A DNA stretch of 64,000 bases, taken from contig CALMQB010000002.1 of NCBI GenBank assembly GCA_937871805.1, positions 186,001 to 250,000 of the forward strand, written 5' to 3'. The notes below the pieces were generated by a model, which worked only from the letters and a program-made list of their open reading frames with translations, was not told where the DNA came from and did no database searches. Every line of letters starts with the position of its first letter. The stretch's first letter is position 1. The DNA comes from an uncultured Candidatus Saccharibacteria bacterium. Lineage in GTDB: Bacteria; Patescibacteriota; Saccharimonadia; Saccharimonadales; HK-STAS-PATE-42. Both the position numbers and the translations under genes were made by a program. This document shows, piece by piece, positions 42,240 to 52,226 of this stretch.

Positions 42240-43715
42240 TCAAGGTTTGACCTTAACGGCAGGATCTTTATGAGTTGCACTAGAGTTAGTGACGACTACA
42301 AAAGAAATAAGCAACAAATATACGCTGATCATCCCGAGTAAACTAAACTTAAGCTGGGCAGATGAAAAGCTCAGCGCGGCAAGGTTCTCAATTATCCAAA
42401 CTATTGGGGTCAAGACAAGCTTTGGGAGTATTCCTAAAGATAGTGCAGCTGGAGCAGAGAGAAGGCCAACTAGACCGACTGTCAGAACCAAAATCATTAC
42501 TAAGGGTATAAGTGGCAAGACCAAAACATTGGAGAGCAATGAAATTACTGAAAAGGTCCCGAACGTAAAGGCGATTAACGGAGCAGTCATTAGCTGAGCA
42601 GAAAATGACTCCAGTATGATGGAAGGTATGATGCCAGGCTCTTTTTCTTTGAAAACTTTCGTGGAAAGTGCTGGAGCGAGAATTAGAACTCCGAAAAATG
42701 CCAGAAAACTGAGCCACCAGCCGATATCTTGCCAAAGATAAGTTGGGTTGAAACCGGCCGTAATGGCTGCTGAAATTAAGATTAAATTTAAGGCGGAGAC
42801 TTTTCTGCCGAAGAATACAGCGGTTAGAGAAATTAGACTAACTACTGCTGCTCGAACAATACTTGGTGAAAATCCAGTGACGAGTAAGAAGCCAATGATT
42901 AAAGTTAGAGATAAGACCAGTTTTTGATATTTAGAAAACTTTTTACCAAGCTTACCAATTGCCAGAACAAGAATCGTTAAATTATAGCCGCTTACGGCAA
43001 TGATGTGCGTTAACCCAACCGTGGAGAGCTGATCCTGAAACTCTTTACTGATCGAAGATCGGACTCCCGCTAAAAAGCCAATTCCAAGCGAGGCATGAGG
43101 TTCTGGCAGACTAGAATAGACTGAAGCAAAAAACTTGAGCCTCAGTTTTTCCAGCCAACTCGGGCTAGAGGCTAGAACCTCGACTGTGGCATATGAGATA
43201 GAGCCAGTTCTGGAGCCTAAAGTTGGCTTAAGCTTTCCAGATATAAAAAGTCGATCGCCTCTATATACGGCTAGGTTTTGCTTAGTTCTAATACGCAGAC
43301 GGCCAGGTATTTTTTGGCCATCTTCCGCAAAGCTTAAACGGTAAACATTAAACTCGTAGTCTCCATAGGTATTGTAGGCTGCATCATCTTGAACAGTAGC
43401 AGTTAAGTTTAAGGTTTGACCGTAGAGAGATTTGTAAACTTGAAGTCTGTTTACAAAATTTGAAGACAGTGTAAAGATCAAAACTGGGACTAGGATAATT
43501 ATAAATAGGCGGACTAATTGGGTGTGCCTCTTAACGATAACGGCTCCTAAAACTAAAGTTAAAATGGGTAATCTGGGAATGAAGACGACCTGAGTTAAAG
43601 GTGTAAATTTACTAAAGCCAATTGCCGCAAGTGATAGAAGGCTCAGTGCTGTAACCAAATCAGACTGGCTTGATAGTGGTCGAAAACGGTTAAATCTATT
43701 AGCTTTATACTGCAT
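42240..43715 (-). CDS. comEC: ComEC/Rec2 DNA-uptake channel
   Basis: A 491-aa polytopic membrane protein. It has N-terminal helices, then an OB-like extracytoplasmic domain (TATVQDDAAYNTYGDY...GDRLFISGKL), then the competence domain with GFLAGVRSSISKEF and HIIAVSGYNLTILV, and a series of membrane helices to the end. ComEC conducts single-stranded DNA into the cytoplasm in transformation. The C-terminal MBL nuclease domain of longer ComEC proteins is missing, as in other short forms. It contains two exact uptake-like words. Confidence 0.93.
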   Translation of the reverse strand: MQYKANRFNRFRPLSSQSDLVTALSLLSLAAIGFSKFTPLTQVVFIPRLPILTLVLGAVIVKRHTQLVRLFIIILVPVLIFTLSSNFVNRLQVYKSLYGQTLNLTATVQDDAAYNTYGDYEFNVYRLSFAEDGQKIPGRLRIRTKQNLAVYRGDRLFISGKLKPTLGSRTGSISYATVEVLASSPSWLEKLRLKFFASVYSSLPEPHASLGIGFLAGVRSSISKEFQDQLSTVGLTHIIAVSGYNLTILVLAIGKLGKKFSKYQKLVLSLTLIIGFLLVTGFSPSIVRAAVVSLISLTAVFFGRKVSALNLILISAAITAGFNPTYLWQDIGWWLSFLAFFGVLILAPALSTKVFKEKEPGIIPSIILESFSAQLMTAPLIAFTFGTFSVISLLSNVLVLPLIPLVMILVLTVGLVGLLSAPAALSLGILPKLVLTPIVWIIENLAALSFSSAQLKFSLLGMISVYLLLISFVVVTNSSATHKDPAVKVKP

Positions 43716-43809
43716 ATTTTTAGTTCATAAAGTTAAACTTCTCACAAAGCTAAAAACTTTAACTTTTTTTATGATATCAACTTCTAGTACGTGTTACACT
43801 ATTAGGTGT

Positions 43810-44436
43810 ATGGTGAGAGAAAAAAGAAAGAAAAAAGACAGCGGAGAGGACTTTAGTCACGATATTAAAACATGGCTGGACTCTGACCAACCAAAGACGC
43901 TGCTCAGCTTAGACAAAGTCTTTGGGAATAGAACTTTTGCAATTTTATTTATGTTCTTAATGGCCTCAAGCGCGCTGCCAATTCCCACAGCAGGCGTGAC
44001 AGATCTTTTTGCAATTTTATCTGTAATTTTTGGAGCTCAAATGGCCTTAGGCAGAAAGACGTTATGGCTTCCAAGGCGATGGGAGAAGTTAAAGCTCAAT
44101 AAGACACTGACAAAGAAAATCCTACCTTCACTGGTAAAGATGATAGGGTGGTTAGAAAAGTTTTCAAAACCGAGGTGGTCATTCATGCTCAAGGGCAAGC
44201 TGGCGGACTCAATGATAGGCGTTGGGGTTGCCTTCTTTGCGGCCGCAACAACTGCTGCTCCACCCTTTTCGGGTTTAGACACTTTGCCTGCGCTCGGCGT
44301 AGTGTTGATTTCTATCGGTATGATCTTAAAAGATGGACTTATTACTGCGATAGGCTTTAGCGTTGGGGTCAGTGGAATAATGCTACAGTTCTTCTTGGGA
44401 AAAGCTGTAGTTAAGTTTATACATGGTCTATTTTAA
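43810..44436 (+). CDS. ExoD-family membrane protein
   Basis: A 208-aa protein. The segment SALPIPTAGVTDLFAIL with GRKTLWLPRR is typical of the exopolysaccharide-synthesis ExoD family, and three to four membrane helices follow. Its biochemical role is unknown even in rhizobia. An upstream in-frame ATG at 43771 exists, but the start MVREKRKKK at 43810 gives a normal N-terminus. Confidence 0.8.
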   Translation: MVREKRKKKDSGEDFSHDIKTWLDSDQPKTLLSLDKVFGNRTFAILFMFLMASSALPIPTAGVTDLFAILSVIFGAQMALGRKTLWLPRRWEKLKLNKTLTKKILPSLVKMIGWLEKFSKPRWSFMLKGKLADSMIGVGVAFFAAATTAAPPFSGLDTLPALGVVLISIGMILKDGLITAIGFSVGVSGIMLQFFLGKAVVKFIHGLF

Positions 44437-44516
44437 ACTGACTAGTCTAAGTTACAACGATAGCTAAATCTCTAATGCTTGATGACCCTGCCGCTTACAG
44501 CGTATACTTAGAGTAT

Positions 44517-44915
44517 ATGAATAAAAAAGCTAAAAAAATATCTGAAATAGACTTATTAAAACTACTGATTCTTAGAGACATAATTTTGAGCATTTTAGTG
44601 AACAGGGTTGTTTCTAGTTTTAAGTCAAAATCACAAACTCTTATTTTGAGTATTTTTTCAACCTACTTTTTTGTGAGGCTTGGAATGATCGATAAAATAT
44701 CAACCTTTGTAATAAGCGGGAAAGTTATTGGAACTGATTATATTGTCAACCTGAGCGATGTGGTCGTGGCTTCATCTGCGGTACTGCTAATTATCGTGTC
44801 TAGGTTGATCTCCAAGAGTCTTAGGGCTGGAAGAAAATCCGAGGAGCAAAAAAAAAGGATTGAACTAAGAGCAGAAAAGCGATACCCGTTTGAACTAAAG
44901 GTGAATATAGCTTAA
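44517..44915 (+). CDS. Small membrane protein, unknown
   Basis: A 132-aa protein with two to three hydrophobic stretches (LSILVNRVV..., about 42-55 and 85-100) and a very charged C-terminal tail (KSEEQKKRIELRAEKR). TATACT lies 9 nt before the ATG at 44517, supporting this start over one 14 codons upstream. Confidence 0.55.
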   Translation: MNKKAKKISEIDLLKLLILRDIILSILVNRVVSSFKSKSQTLILSIFSTYFFVRLGMIDKISTFVISGKVIGTDYIVNLSDVVVASSAVLLIIVSRLISKSLRAGRKSEEQKKRIELRAEKRYPFELKVNIA

Positions 44916-44930
44916 CTGCTTAATCCAGGT

Positions 44931-46586
44931 TTAGGCTGGGTAGATTTCTAGAACTTTACCCGCAATATTTTTTCGGAAATAAGTATCGTGGGATACATAG
45001 AGAATTGCGCCAGTGTAGCTCTTCAGCGCTTCTTCGAGTTCTTCAATACTCGGTAAGTCAAGATGGTTAGTTGGTTCATCTAGAATTAGAAGGTTTGGCT
45101 CTGATGCAAACATCTTAATTAGCTGCAGACGGGCTTTTTGACCTCCAGAGAGAGTCGCAACCGGTTGTCCGCCATCTCTTGCCGGCTCAAAAAGATAGCG
45201 GCTAAGGATTGTGCGCAGCTCCGTGTCAGTCAAACTTAAATCTAGACTACTATAAAAACTATAGATTGCATCTTCCAGTGTTAGATTCAGGTAGCTTGCT
45301 TCAAGTTCCTGTTCATAAATTCCAATTTTAGCAAGTGGAGTTAGTTCGATTAAGCCTCCAAAAATCTTGCCTTGCAGTCCTTCTCTGTTATAGGTAGAGA
45401 TAAGAGCTTTGACAAATGTGGACTTCCCGACCCCATTCCTACCACGCAGCTCGAGCCGTTCACCCATACTTAAGTTTAGACTGAGGTCTTTAAAAAGCTG
45501 TTTGCCTGGATATCCGAGTGAAAGCGACTCCACACTGAGTATCTTTTGAGAGTTATGCTCTTTTTCGTGAAGGTTAATTTTGATATTTTTAGCTTTATGT
45601 TTTTGATATTTTTCACCAAGATCTTTCTTGAGCTCTGACCCGCTTTCTTTGTCAATCCAAAAGGTTGGCTTTTCAACTTCTTGTAATTCAGCAAGTTTTT
45701 CAGCAGCACTATTTTCCATACGCTTAAAGTTCTGAATCGTTCCAGGGTTTCTAGACTTTTCTTTAAGTCTACGATAGCGAATAACATCTTTTTTAAGATT
45801 TTCAATTGATTTTTCAATGACTTCCCAGTCTTGCATTGAATTTACTGTTTTTTGAGTGTTCTGTTTTAGATAGGCGTCATAATTTCCTTTAAAGGTTTGG
45901 TCTTTGAGGTCTTTTATCTCTGTAATTTTATCTACGCAATGTAAAACGTCTCTATCGTGGGTAATGACGATAATCGCTCCCTGGAAAGATGACATCCAGC
46001 TAACAAACCATTTTTTTGCAATATGATCCATGTGGTTGGTTGGCTCATCCATTAAAACTAGATTTGCTCCAGAATTGATAATCTTAACAACCTCTACCAG
46101 ACGCTTTTGACCTCCGGAAAGCGCTCCAAGCTGACCGCTTATAAGTTTCTCGGAAAATTGTAGACGGCGTAAATCTTCTTTGATTTTTTCTTCAACTTCA
46201 AAATATCCAAGAACTGTAAACCTATCTAACGCGTTAGAGTATGATTCGAGCTGTCTTTGAGTTGGAGTTGGAAAATCAAAATTGTCTAAGATGCTCTTCA
46301 ACTTTTTGAATTCTGGGAGATCTTCTAAGATATAGGTTATTAAACTTAAATCTCCTAACCCAGTATGTTCTTGGCGCGTAAAAACTAAACGAGCTTTTTT
46401 ATTAATGGAGATTTGACCATCAAAATCTTTGTCTATGCCAGAGATTAAGTTTAAGAGTGTTGACTTTCCAGTTCCGTTTCTGCCGATTAAACCAACTTTT
46501 TGATTTTCTTCAACAGACATAGAAAAGCCTTTAAGCAGATCTTTTCTGCCCATTTCTTTATGGTTGATATTGAGGTCTAGTAGCAT
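44931..46586 (-). CDS. ABC-F family ATPase
   Basis: A 551-aa soluble protein with two ATPase domains. Walker A motifs are GRNGTGKST and GRNGVGKST, signatures LSGGQKRLVEV and LSGGQKARLQL, and both have DEPTNH. A charged linker of about 80 residues joins them. ABC-F proteins act on the ribosome, relieving stalls or antibiotic block; the exact subgroup is unclear. An uptake-like word abuts the ATG. It contains three further copies. Confidence 0.92.
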   Translation of the reverse strand: MLLDLNINHKEMGRKDLLKGFSMSVEENQKVGLIGRNGTGKSTLLNLISGIDKDFDGQISINKKARLVFTRQEHTGLGDLSLITYILEDLPEFKKLKSILDNFDFPTPTQRQLESYSNALDRFTVLGYFEVEEKIKEDLRRLQFSEKLISGQLGALSGGQKRLVEVVKIINSGANLVLMDEPTNHMDHIAKKWFVSWMSSFQGAIIVITHDRDVLHCVDKITEIKDLKDQTFKGNYDAYLKQNTQKTVNSMQDWEVIEKSIENLKKDVIRYRRLKEKSRNPGTIQNFKRMENSAAEKLAELQEVEKPTFWIDKESGSELKKDLGEKYQKHKAKNIKINLHEKEHNSQKILSVESLSLGYPGKQLFKDLSLNLSMGERLELRGRNGVGKSTFVKALISTYNREGLQGKIFGGLIELTPLAKIGIYEQELEASYLNLTLEDAIYSFYSSLDLSLTDTELRTILSRYLFEPARDGGQPVATLSGGQKARLQLIKMFASEPNLLILDEPTNHLDLPSIEELEEALKSYTGAILYVSHDTYFRKNIAGKVLEIYPA

Positions 46587-46669
46587 AACTTAAGTTTAAG
46601 CTGTTAATTATAGCTTAAAACGGTGGAAGATTGCGAAGATACTGAAGAGCGACCAAAAGTTAAACTTGA

Positions 46670-47446
46670 TTATAGAATTATTAGGCCAGACCCAGTAGTC
46701 TGCTCTCTTAGCTGGCTGGGGACTAGAGAATCTATTTGGCAAGCTGCTTGAGATATCTTGTTAAACAACCGACCCACAATGGCCGTTCTTGGGCACACGC
46801 TACGCCGCTCGGAACCAGCTTTTACTGCATTTACTTCAGCTCCAGACTTGATTTCGTCTAAAGTTTTTTGTGCCGAGTCTGAAACTTTAAAATGCTGACC
46901 GTCTGGCCCAGGCTTGAAAGCAATAGCAAGCCTGGCACTGAGATCTTCTGGACCGTCACCCTGCCTCGGGAACATGCCCAATTCCCTTTCCATGGCTGAA
47001 GCAGGCGTTGACGTTAATTGACCGTGATCAAATTCATACTTAGACCTTCCCCACTTTGCGAGCTCAACTACTTCCGCAGTAGACCTGGGATCCTTCAACA
47101 TAGTGCCAACCCTTGCGAGCCTTGCCTGCTCATCCAGCAGATTAACAGCGGAATGCCCAGCACAGCTAGCCACCATACCAGCTACTGCCATACAAGACAC
47201 ATCAATGCCGACCCTACCTGGCCCAATATAAAATCCATAGCCCTCAATTACATCGCTAACATGCCGACCGAATCTAAGGTATTCTCTCGCAGGAGACGGC
47301 GGCTCTCCAATTTTTGAGGAGACAATGCGTGGCGGATGATCTTGCGATCTATAGTCCTGCCCCCCCTCATAAACCAACTGATCTAAGGCCCAGCCTAGGG
47401 GTTCTAAAAAATCACCTTTGCGACTTATATTATCTATGCTGCTCAT
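46670..47446 (-). CDS. Orphan protein, unknown
   Basis: A 258-aa protein without recognised motifs. A central Cys/Ala/Gly helix (VSCMAVAGMVASCAGHSAVNLL) is followed by charged helices. There is no signal peptide. TATAAT lies 27 nt before the ATG, giving a short leader. GC is above flanking genes and no uptake-like word is present, as in the 22-29 kb orphans. Confidence 0.5.
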   Translation of the reverse strand: MSSIDNISRKGDFLEPLGWALDQLVYEGGQDYRSQDHPPRIVSSKIGEPPSPAREYLRFGRHVSDVIEGYGFYIGPGRVGIDVSCMAVAGMVASCAGHSAVNLLDEQARLARVGTMLKDPRSTAEVVELAKWGRSKYEFDHGQLTSTPASAMERELGMFPRQGDGPEDLSARLAIAFKPGPDGQHFKVSDSAQKTLDEIKSGAEVNAVKAGSERRSVCPRTAIVGRLFNKISQAACQIDSLVPSQLREQTTGSGLIIL

Positions 47447-47522
47447 CAGTTCAAAATTTTAACTTTAAAGTTGATTATACCCTACTAAATAAGTAAAAGT
47501 CAACCTTTAGGACAGTTTAAGT

Positions 47523-49166
47523 TTAAGCGCTGGTCATTGGAAGGCGCTTCTTCCAGTTGGTGGAATCAAATTCGTGACGCATCATTAAAACAAGGTCTTC
47601 TTTAGTTGTACCAAATCTGACACCAGGGTTTAGGAAGTTGTAAGGATCAAAAATCTGCTTAACCTTTGAAAGGATTTCATACATTTCTGGAGTGTACATC
47701 TGCTTCATATATGGAGTTCGAAGCCGACCAATGTTATGCTCACCAGAGATCGTACCGCCGAGATCGAGAACTAGACCGTAATAAGCATCCATAAGCTTAA
47801 AGGCTTTTTGACGATCACCAAGTACGCTCAAGTTTAACATCGGTTGGAGGTGAATATTAGCATCACCGGCATGGCCCCAAACTGCAGCATGTAGATTAAA
47901 TTTTTTGAAAAGGGCATAAGCTCCCGCAATTAATTTTATAAAGTTCTCGACTGGTACGCAGCCATCTTCGATAATTGGCAAAGCAGATGAGCCCTTGTAG
48001 TTTTCGCCCATGATAATCGCGGCAGAGTCTCTTGTTTTCCAAATTCGATGGCGTTCATCACGATCTTTGGTGTCTGCGATGATGTCGCCACCAATCTCCT
48101 CTACCATACGCTTAACTTTTTTGATCTTCTTTGCCTGATCACGTTCTTTGGCATCATCAAATTCAACTAAAAGTATAAAGTTTGGATATGGCTCTTTTAT
48201 GATTCCCCTGAGCTGATTAGGCTGCAGAGCATTGACTTGAATTAAGAGGTTCTTGTCGACAAGCTCTACGGCAGAGGGTGTAAGGTCTAGAATCCCTAAA
48301 TTTAAATCGGCAAGATCTTCTAATTTTGATAGACCAATCATCAGCATTGAAGGGTTAGGCATGTGGGGAGTTACATCAAGCTCAGCCGAAGTAACGACGC
48401 CAAGAGTTCCTTGAGAGCCAACAATAAGTGGTGTAAGATCGAAAGAACCATCTTTAGTGCGAACCTGAGAGAGCGCATAACCAGAGGTATCTTTGCTGGT
48501 CATAACCTCTTCTCTGTAGATCAATTCTGAATTTTCGGTAATCAGGGCATCAAGCTGACGATAGATTTCTCCTTCAAAGTTATTGAGGGATTTCTTTTTG
48601 CTGAGGTCTCTTTTGGATAGCTTACCGGTGGATATAGTATCTCCGTTAGCGAGGACCACGTCAAGGGCCCTAGTTAGGTGACGAGTGTCACCATACTTTA
48701 CACTTCGAAGACCAGAAGCATTGTTGCTAATTGCTCCTCCAATACTTGAATAATCTATACTACTTGGGTGTGGAGGCAAAAAAAGACCATGCGTTTTTAG
48801 GGTATTCTGAAGCGACCCGTAGTTAATTCCGGGCTGCACGGTAACTGTTTTGGCCTTAGAATCTAAACTTAAAATACCATTCATGTGAGCAGGCAAAACT
48901 AAAATAATACCATCTCCAAGCGCTCCACCAGCCTGATCGGTACCAGAACCTCGGGCAGTAACAGGAAGAATCGTTCCTTTCTCAGCAAGACGCCAACAAA
49001 ATCTTAGAGTTTTTCTAATATCTTGAACATTGTCAGGATATACGATTACTTTTGGGGTGATAGTTAAGATACTGCCATCTTTAGAAAAATAGTCTAGGGT
49101 TCTAGGGTTTGAAGAAACTTCGCCAATTAAATGCTCTCTTAAGTACTCTGATATTTTGTGACTCAT
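47523..49166 (-). CDS. FAD-linked oxidase (GlcD/D-lactate dehydrogenase type)
   Basis: A 547-aa flavoprotein of the VAO fold. The FAD-binding part includes PVTARGSGTDQAGGALGDGIIL and PPHPSSIDYSSIGGAISNNASG. The C-terminal oxidase domain has HAAVWGHAGDANIHLQPM and GTISGEHNIGRLRTPYM, the signature of D-2-hydroxyacid dehydrogenases such as GlcD and Dld. It could oxidise D-lactate or glycolate. TATACT lies 9 nt before the ATG on the minus strand. Confidence 0.88.
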   Translation of the reverse strand: MSHKISEYLREHLIGEVSSNPRTLDYFSKDGSILTITPKVIVYPDNVQDIRKTLRFCWRLAEKGTILPVTARGSGTDQAGGALGDGIILVLPAHMNGILSLDSKAKTVTVQPGINYGSLQNTLKTHGLFLPPHPSSIDYSSIGGAISNNASGLRSVKYGDTRHLTRALDVVLANGDTISTGKLSKRDLSKKKSLNNFEGEIYRQLDALITENSELIYREEVMTSKDTSGYALSQVRTKDGSFDLTPLIVGSQGTLGVVTSAELDVTPHMPNPSMLMIGLSKLEDLADLNLGILDLTPSAVELVDKNLLIQVNALQPNQLRGIIKEPYPNFILLVEFDDAKERDQAKKIKKVKRMVEEIGGDIIADTKDRDERHRIWKTRDSAAIIMGENYKGSSALPIIEDGCVPVENFIKLIAGAYALFKKFNLHAAVWGHAGDANIHLQPMLNLSVLGDRQKAFKLMDAYYGLVLDLGGTISGEHNIGRLRTPYMKQMYTPEMYEILSKVKQIFDPYNFLNPGVRFGTTKEDLVLMMRHEFDSTNWKKRLPMTSA

Positions 49167-49249
49167 ATGAATTTTAGTATAGCATAAGCAAATTAAACTT
49201 CTTTGGCGATCTTTAGGCTTAACCTTCAGAAGTAAAGATGATTTTGTGC

Positions 49250-49255
49250 TATATT
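49250..49255 (+). promoter_or_regulatory. -10 box of the sensor kinase gene
   Basis: TATATT ends 10 nt before the ATG at 49266; an overlapping TATAAT (49256-49261) would be too close. No ribosome site is visible. Confidence 0.45.
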
Positions 49256-49265
49256 TATAATTAAT

Positions 49266-51221
49266 ATGCGGTGGGAATCAATTCTTCTTCTGGCTGCTTC
49301 GCTACTCAGCTTACTTTTTACCTTGAGCAGGGCTAGGTCGCCAGGTTCAAGCAAACAACTAAAGCTGGCTAAGCACTCTCTGCTACTGGCGGCTCTTCTT
49401 GCTGCCTGGAACTTTTCAGTCGCATTCTTTATTTCTCTGGAAAGCTATGGAAAATTAAATCTAGTTCACATAATTGGTTACAACCTAATACTTTCATTAG
49501 TGTTAATTGTTGCGATTATGCCAGTCAGAAAAGCCAAAAAGCATGTCAGCAGTCTATACATTAAAACAGTGGCTGTGGTGTTTATGATAATTTCAATATC
49601 AAATTTGATACTACCCTCATTTGAAGTCTATAGCTTTATTTGGGTTGGACCACTTGCGGGCTTCGCTTTGCCGCTTTCCTTAAGCCATGGAAACCTAGAC
49701 GGTCCATCTGTTTTCGATGGTAAAAAATATATGTTTAAAGCCATGACCTACACAATTTCTATCGCTGTCTTAGTAGGATTATATACTACAGCTCTATATT
49801 TATTTATTTTGCCGATAATTCAGCCTGGTGCATCTTTAGGGATGGAAACCATTTTGTTGATCATATTTGGAACAATGGCGACAATACTACTTTACGATAA
49901 GATAAAAAATATTTTCGACTCTATTACTGACAAGTATTTTTTTAAAAAGGGTTACACATTGACAGAGTTACTTGAAGAGCTTGATCAAGAGATGATTGAT
50001 TGCGATGAAGTCGAAGAAATTGCGGACTCCTTAAAACGAATGGTCCAAAAATATTTTAAATCCGAATTCATGGTCCTGGAAACAATGTACGGAAATTTTA
50101 AGTCATCAATTGATAGCCGAGAGCAAAAGGTTAGAAGTGGGCTGCGTGAGGGGCTTGCCAAGGAGTTGCGGCTATACCACATGACAAAAGGTTCAAGGGT
50201 AGCCCTTGCAGACAACTTAGACAGAGTTAAGTTCAAACAGCTTTATTCTGAGCTTCAAAATGAAAGTATTTCGGTTGCAATTGATCTTGGCGAAAAATCT
50301 AATAGAGAGCATCGAAAAGATTATAGATTTTTACTACTTGGTGGAAAGAAGAGTGGTGAGAGGTACACAAAGCTGGAGCTAAGGAGTTTGAGTATAATTG
50401 CCAAGGAACTAGTCATCACGCTACAGGGAGCAATGCGCTTTGAGGAGATCAAACACCTTAACTCAGACCTAGAACGGCGAATTGTCGCATCTACTAAGCA
50501 GCTCCGTAAGCAGAATAGCGAACTAATTAAAGCTGATGAGTTTAAAGATGACTTCCTTTCAATCGCTTCGCACCAAATGAGAACTCCAATCAGTGCAATC
50601 AATGGTTATGCCTCAATCTTAAAGGACGGCGATGCCGGTGACTTAAATTCTAAGCAAGCTCAGTTTATAAATATAATCGAAGAAAATACAAATAAGCTTT
50701 CTGATCTTATAAACGATTTTCTGACTGCTTCAAGGCTGAATAGTGGAAAATTTGAAATTAATAAAAATAAAGTTGACTTTAAAAGAATTTTAAGCGAAGA
50801 ACTACAAGGTGTCAAATTACAGGCTAACGCCAAAAAAATTAAACTTACTTACCATATAGATCAGAATATCAAGACTGTTAATGTAGATGGCCCAAGACTC
50901 AGGCAAGTGGTCGTAAACATGCTAGACAATGCAATACGGTATACACCAAAAGGCGGTAAAATCTATGTAGAATTATTTACCGAACGGGATAGGCTAAACT
51001 TTAAGGTAAAAGATAGCGGAATTGGGATTCCTAAATCTGAGCAGCCCAGACTTTTTTCTAAAATGTTCAGAGCAACTAACGCCAAGAGTATTAGACCGGA
51101 TGGCACAGGACTTGGACTTTATCTGGCTAGAAAGATCGTGCTTGGACATGGTGGTCACGTAATCTTTACTACCGATCAGGGTCATGGTAGCGTATTTGGT
51201 TTTGAGGTGCCTACGCAATAG
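49266..51221 (+). CDS. Membrane sensor histidine kinase
   Basis: A 651-aa protein. Seven N-terminal membrane helices (residues 1-215) resemble 7TM sensor modules. A GAF-like region (about 225-380) and a coiled coil follow. The HisKA box FLSIASHQMRTPISAING carries the phospho-His, and the ATPase domain shows NMLDNAIRYTP, DSGIGIP and GTGLGLYLARKIV. No response regulator gene is in the window, so the partner is elsewhere. No exact uptake-like word occurs in it. Confidence 0.92.
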   Translation: MRWESILLLAASLLSLLFTLSRARSPGSSKQLKLAKHSLLLAALLAAWNFSVAFFISLESYGKLNLVHIIGYNLILSLVLIVAIMPVRKAKKHVSSLYIKTVAVVFMIISISNLILPSFEVYSFIWVGPLAGFALPLSLSHGNLDGPSVFDGKKYMFKAMTYTISIAVLVGLYTTALYLFILPIIQPGASLGMETILLIIFGTMATILLYDKIKNIFDSITDKYFFKKGYTLTELLEELDQEMIDCDEVEEIADSLKRMVQKYFKSEFMVLETMYGNFKSSIDSREQKVRSGLREGLAKELRLYHMTKGSRVALADNLDRVKFKQLYSELQNESISVAIDLGEKSNREHRKDYRFLLLGGKKSGERYTKLELRSLSIIAKELVITLQGAMRFEEIKHLNSDLERRIVASTKQLRKQNSELIKADEFKDDFLSIASHQMRTPISAINGYASILKDGDAGDLNSKQAQFINIIEENTNKLSDLINDFLTASRLNSGKFEINKNKVDFKRILSEELQGVKLQANAKKIKLTYHIDQNIKTVNVDGPRLRQVVVNMLDNAIRYTPKGGKIYVELFTERDRLNFKVKDSGIGIPKSEQPRLFSKMFRATNAKSIRPDGTGLGLYLARKIVLGHGGHVIFTTDQGHGSVFGFEVPTQ

Positions 51222-51255
51222 CGACCAAGTATCCTTGGTGGAAACCAGGGTAAAT

Positions 51256-52218
51256 TTAGGCTCTGAGTATGCCAATCTGAGATCCAACCTGCTGAACAAC
51301 TGACGTTGAGTTTTCTGACCCAAACTGCAAGGCATTTTTTAGGCTTCCACCATGCGCTAAAACGGAAACTAGTCCAGATGAAAAAGCATCACCTGCGCCA
51401 TTCCTGTCAATAACCTTCACGTCTTTTGAGATTGGTTGAAAATAGTCTTTACCAGCAGAACAAGCAAACGATCCATGTGGCCCATCCGTAACAACGCAGA
51501 TTTTGGAATATTCAGACCCGGCTCTAGCTAAACTTGGAGCATCTAAGTCTCCAAAAAATAAAGCAGCCTCTTCCTTATTTAGTATCAAAACTTCTACTTG
51601 AGTAAGGAGCTTACGGACTTGCTTAATCTCTCTGAGCTCCTCACCGCCTGGGTTGAAAGCGATTAAGACACCCTTTTTAGCCGCCAAAGTAAAGATTCCC
51701 TTGAGTAGCTCTATAGAGTTGGTAGAAGAAATATATACCCACTCCGTAGAGACTTTGGAGAATTTATTGATCAAAGATTGATGGTCAATTTTTGAACCTC
51801 GGTAAGTCAGTACTGTTCTATCTCCGGATGGGGGGAGGAGGATTATAGAAGTCGCAGACTTGTACTTTGAGTCTTGAAAAACTAATTTAGATGAAATCTT
51901 TTCAGAATCTAGTATATCTAGCAGCTCTTCAGATGATAAATCCCGACTAGCTTGAATAAGAATAGCGGTTTTTAAATTTTGTCTGCTAAAGGTAACTGAA
52001 GCGTTAAACGCATTGCCAGCATAGAATCTGTCAACCGCTTCTACCTCATGCTTCATGCCAACTGTAATTTTTTCGTGACAGATGCCCGAAATACAGACAG
52101 GTCTAAAAATCTCTCCAGAAAGAATGATGTCTTCAGTAGCACGACCAATAGATACGATGTCAAACCTCTTTTTTAGGATATTGGGCTTATTAAGTTTTAA
52201 TTTTTTAGATTTAGCCAT
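51256..52218 (-). CDS. PfkB-family carbohydrate kinase
   Basis: A 320-aa ribokinase-fold enzyme. The catalytic motif DRNGAGDAFSSGLV carries the base Asp, and the first PfkB signature region is FYAGNAFNASVTFSRQ. The substrate (sugar, nucleoside or sugar phosphate) cannot be decided. Upstream is a membrane protein gene on the same strand, 8 nt away. It sits in the longest stretch without the uptake-like word. Confidence 0.85.
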   Translation of the reverse strand: MAKSKKLKLNKPNILKKRFDIVSIGRATEDIILSGEIFRPVCISGICHEKITVGMKHEVEAVDRFYAGNAFNASVTFSRQNLKTAILIQASRDLSSEELLDILDSEKISSKLVFQDSKYKSATSIILLPPSGDRTVLTYRGSKIDHQSLINKFSKVSTEWVYISSTNSIELLKGIFTLAAKKGVLIAFNPGGEELREIKQVRKLLTQVEVLILNKEEAALFFGDLDAPSLARAGSEYSKICVVTDGPHGSFACSAGKDYFQPISKDVKVIDRNGAGDAFSSGLVSVLAHGGSLKNALQFGSENSTSVVQQVGSQIGILRA

Positions 52219-52226
52219 GACTATGA

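Noticed and set aside
46666-47476. TTGATTATA on both sides of the orphan at 46.7-47.4 kb as a target-site duplication
   Set aside because: Only 9 bp, AT-rich, and one copy is simply the complement of the gene's own TATAATCAA promoter region.
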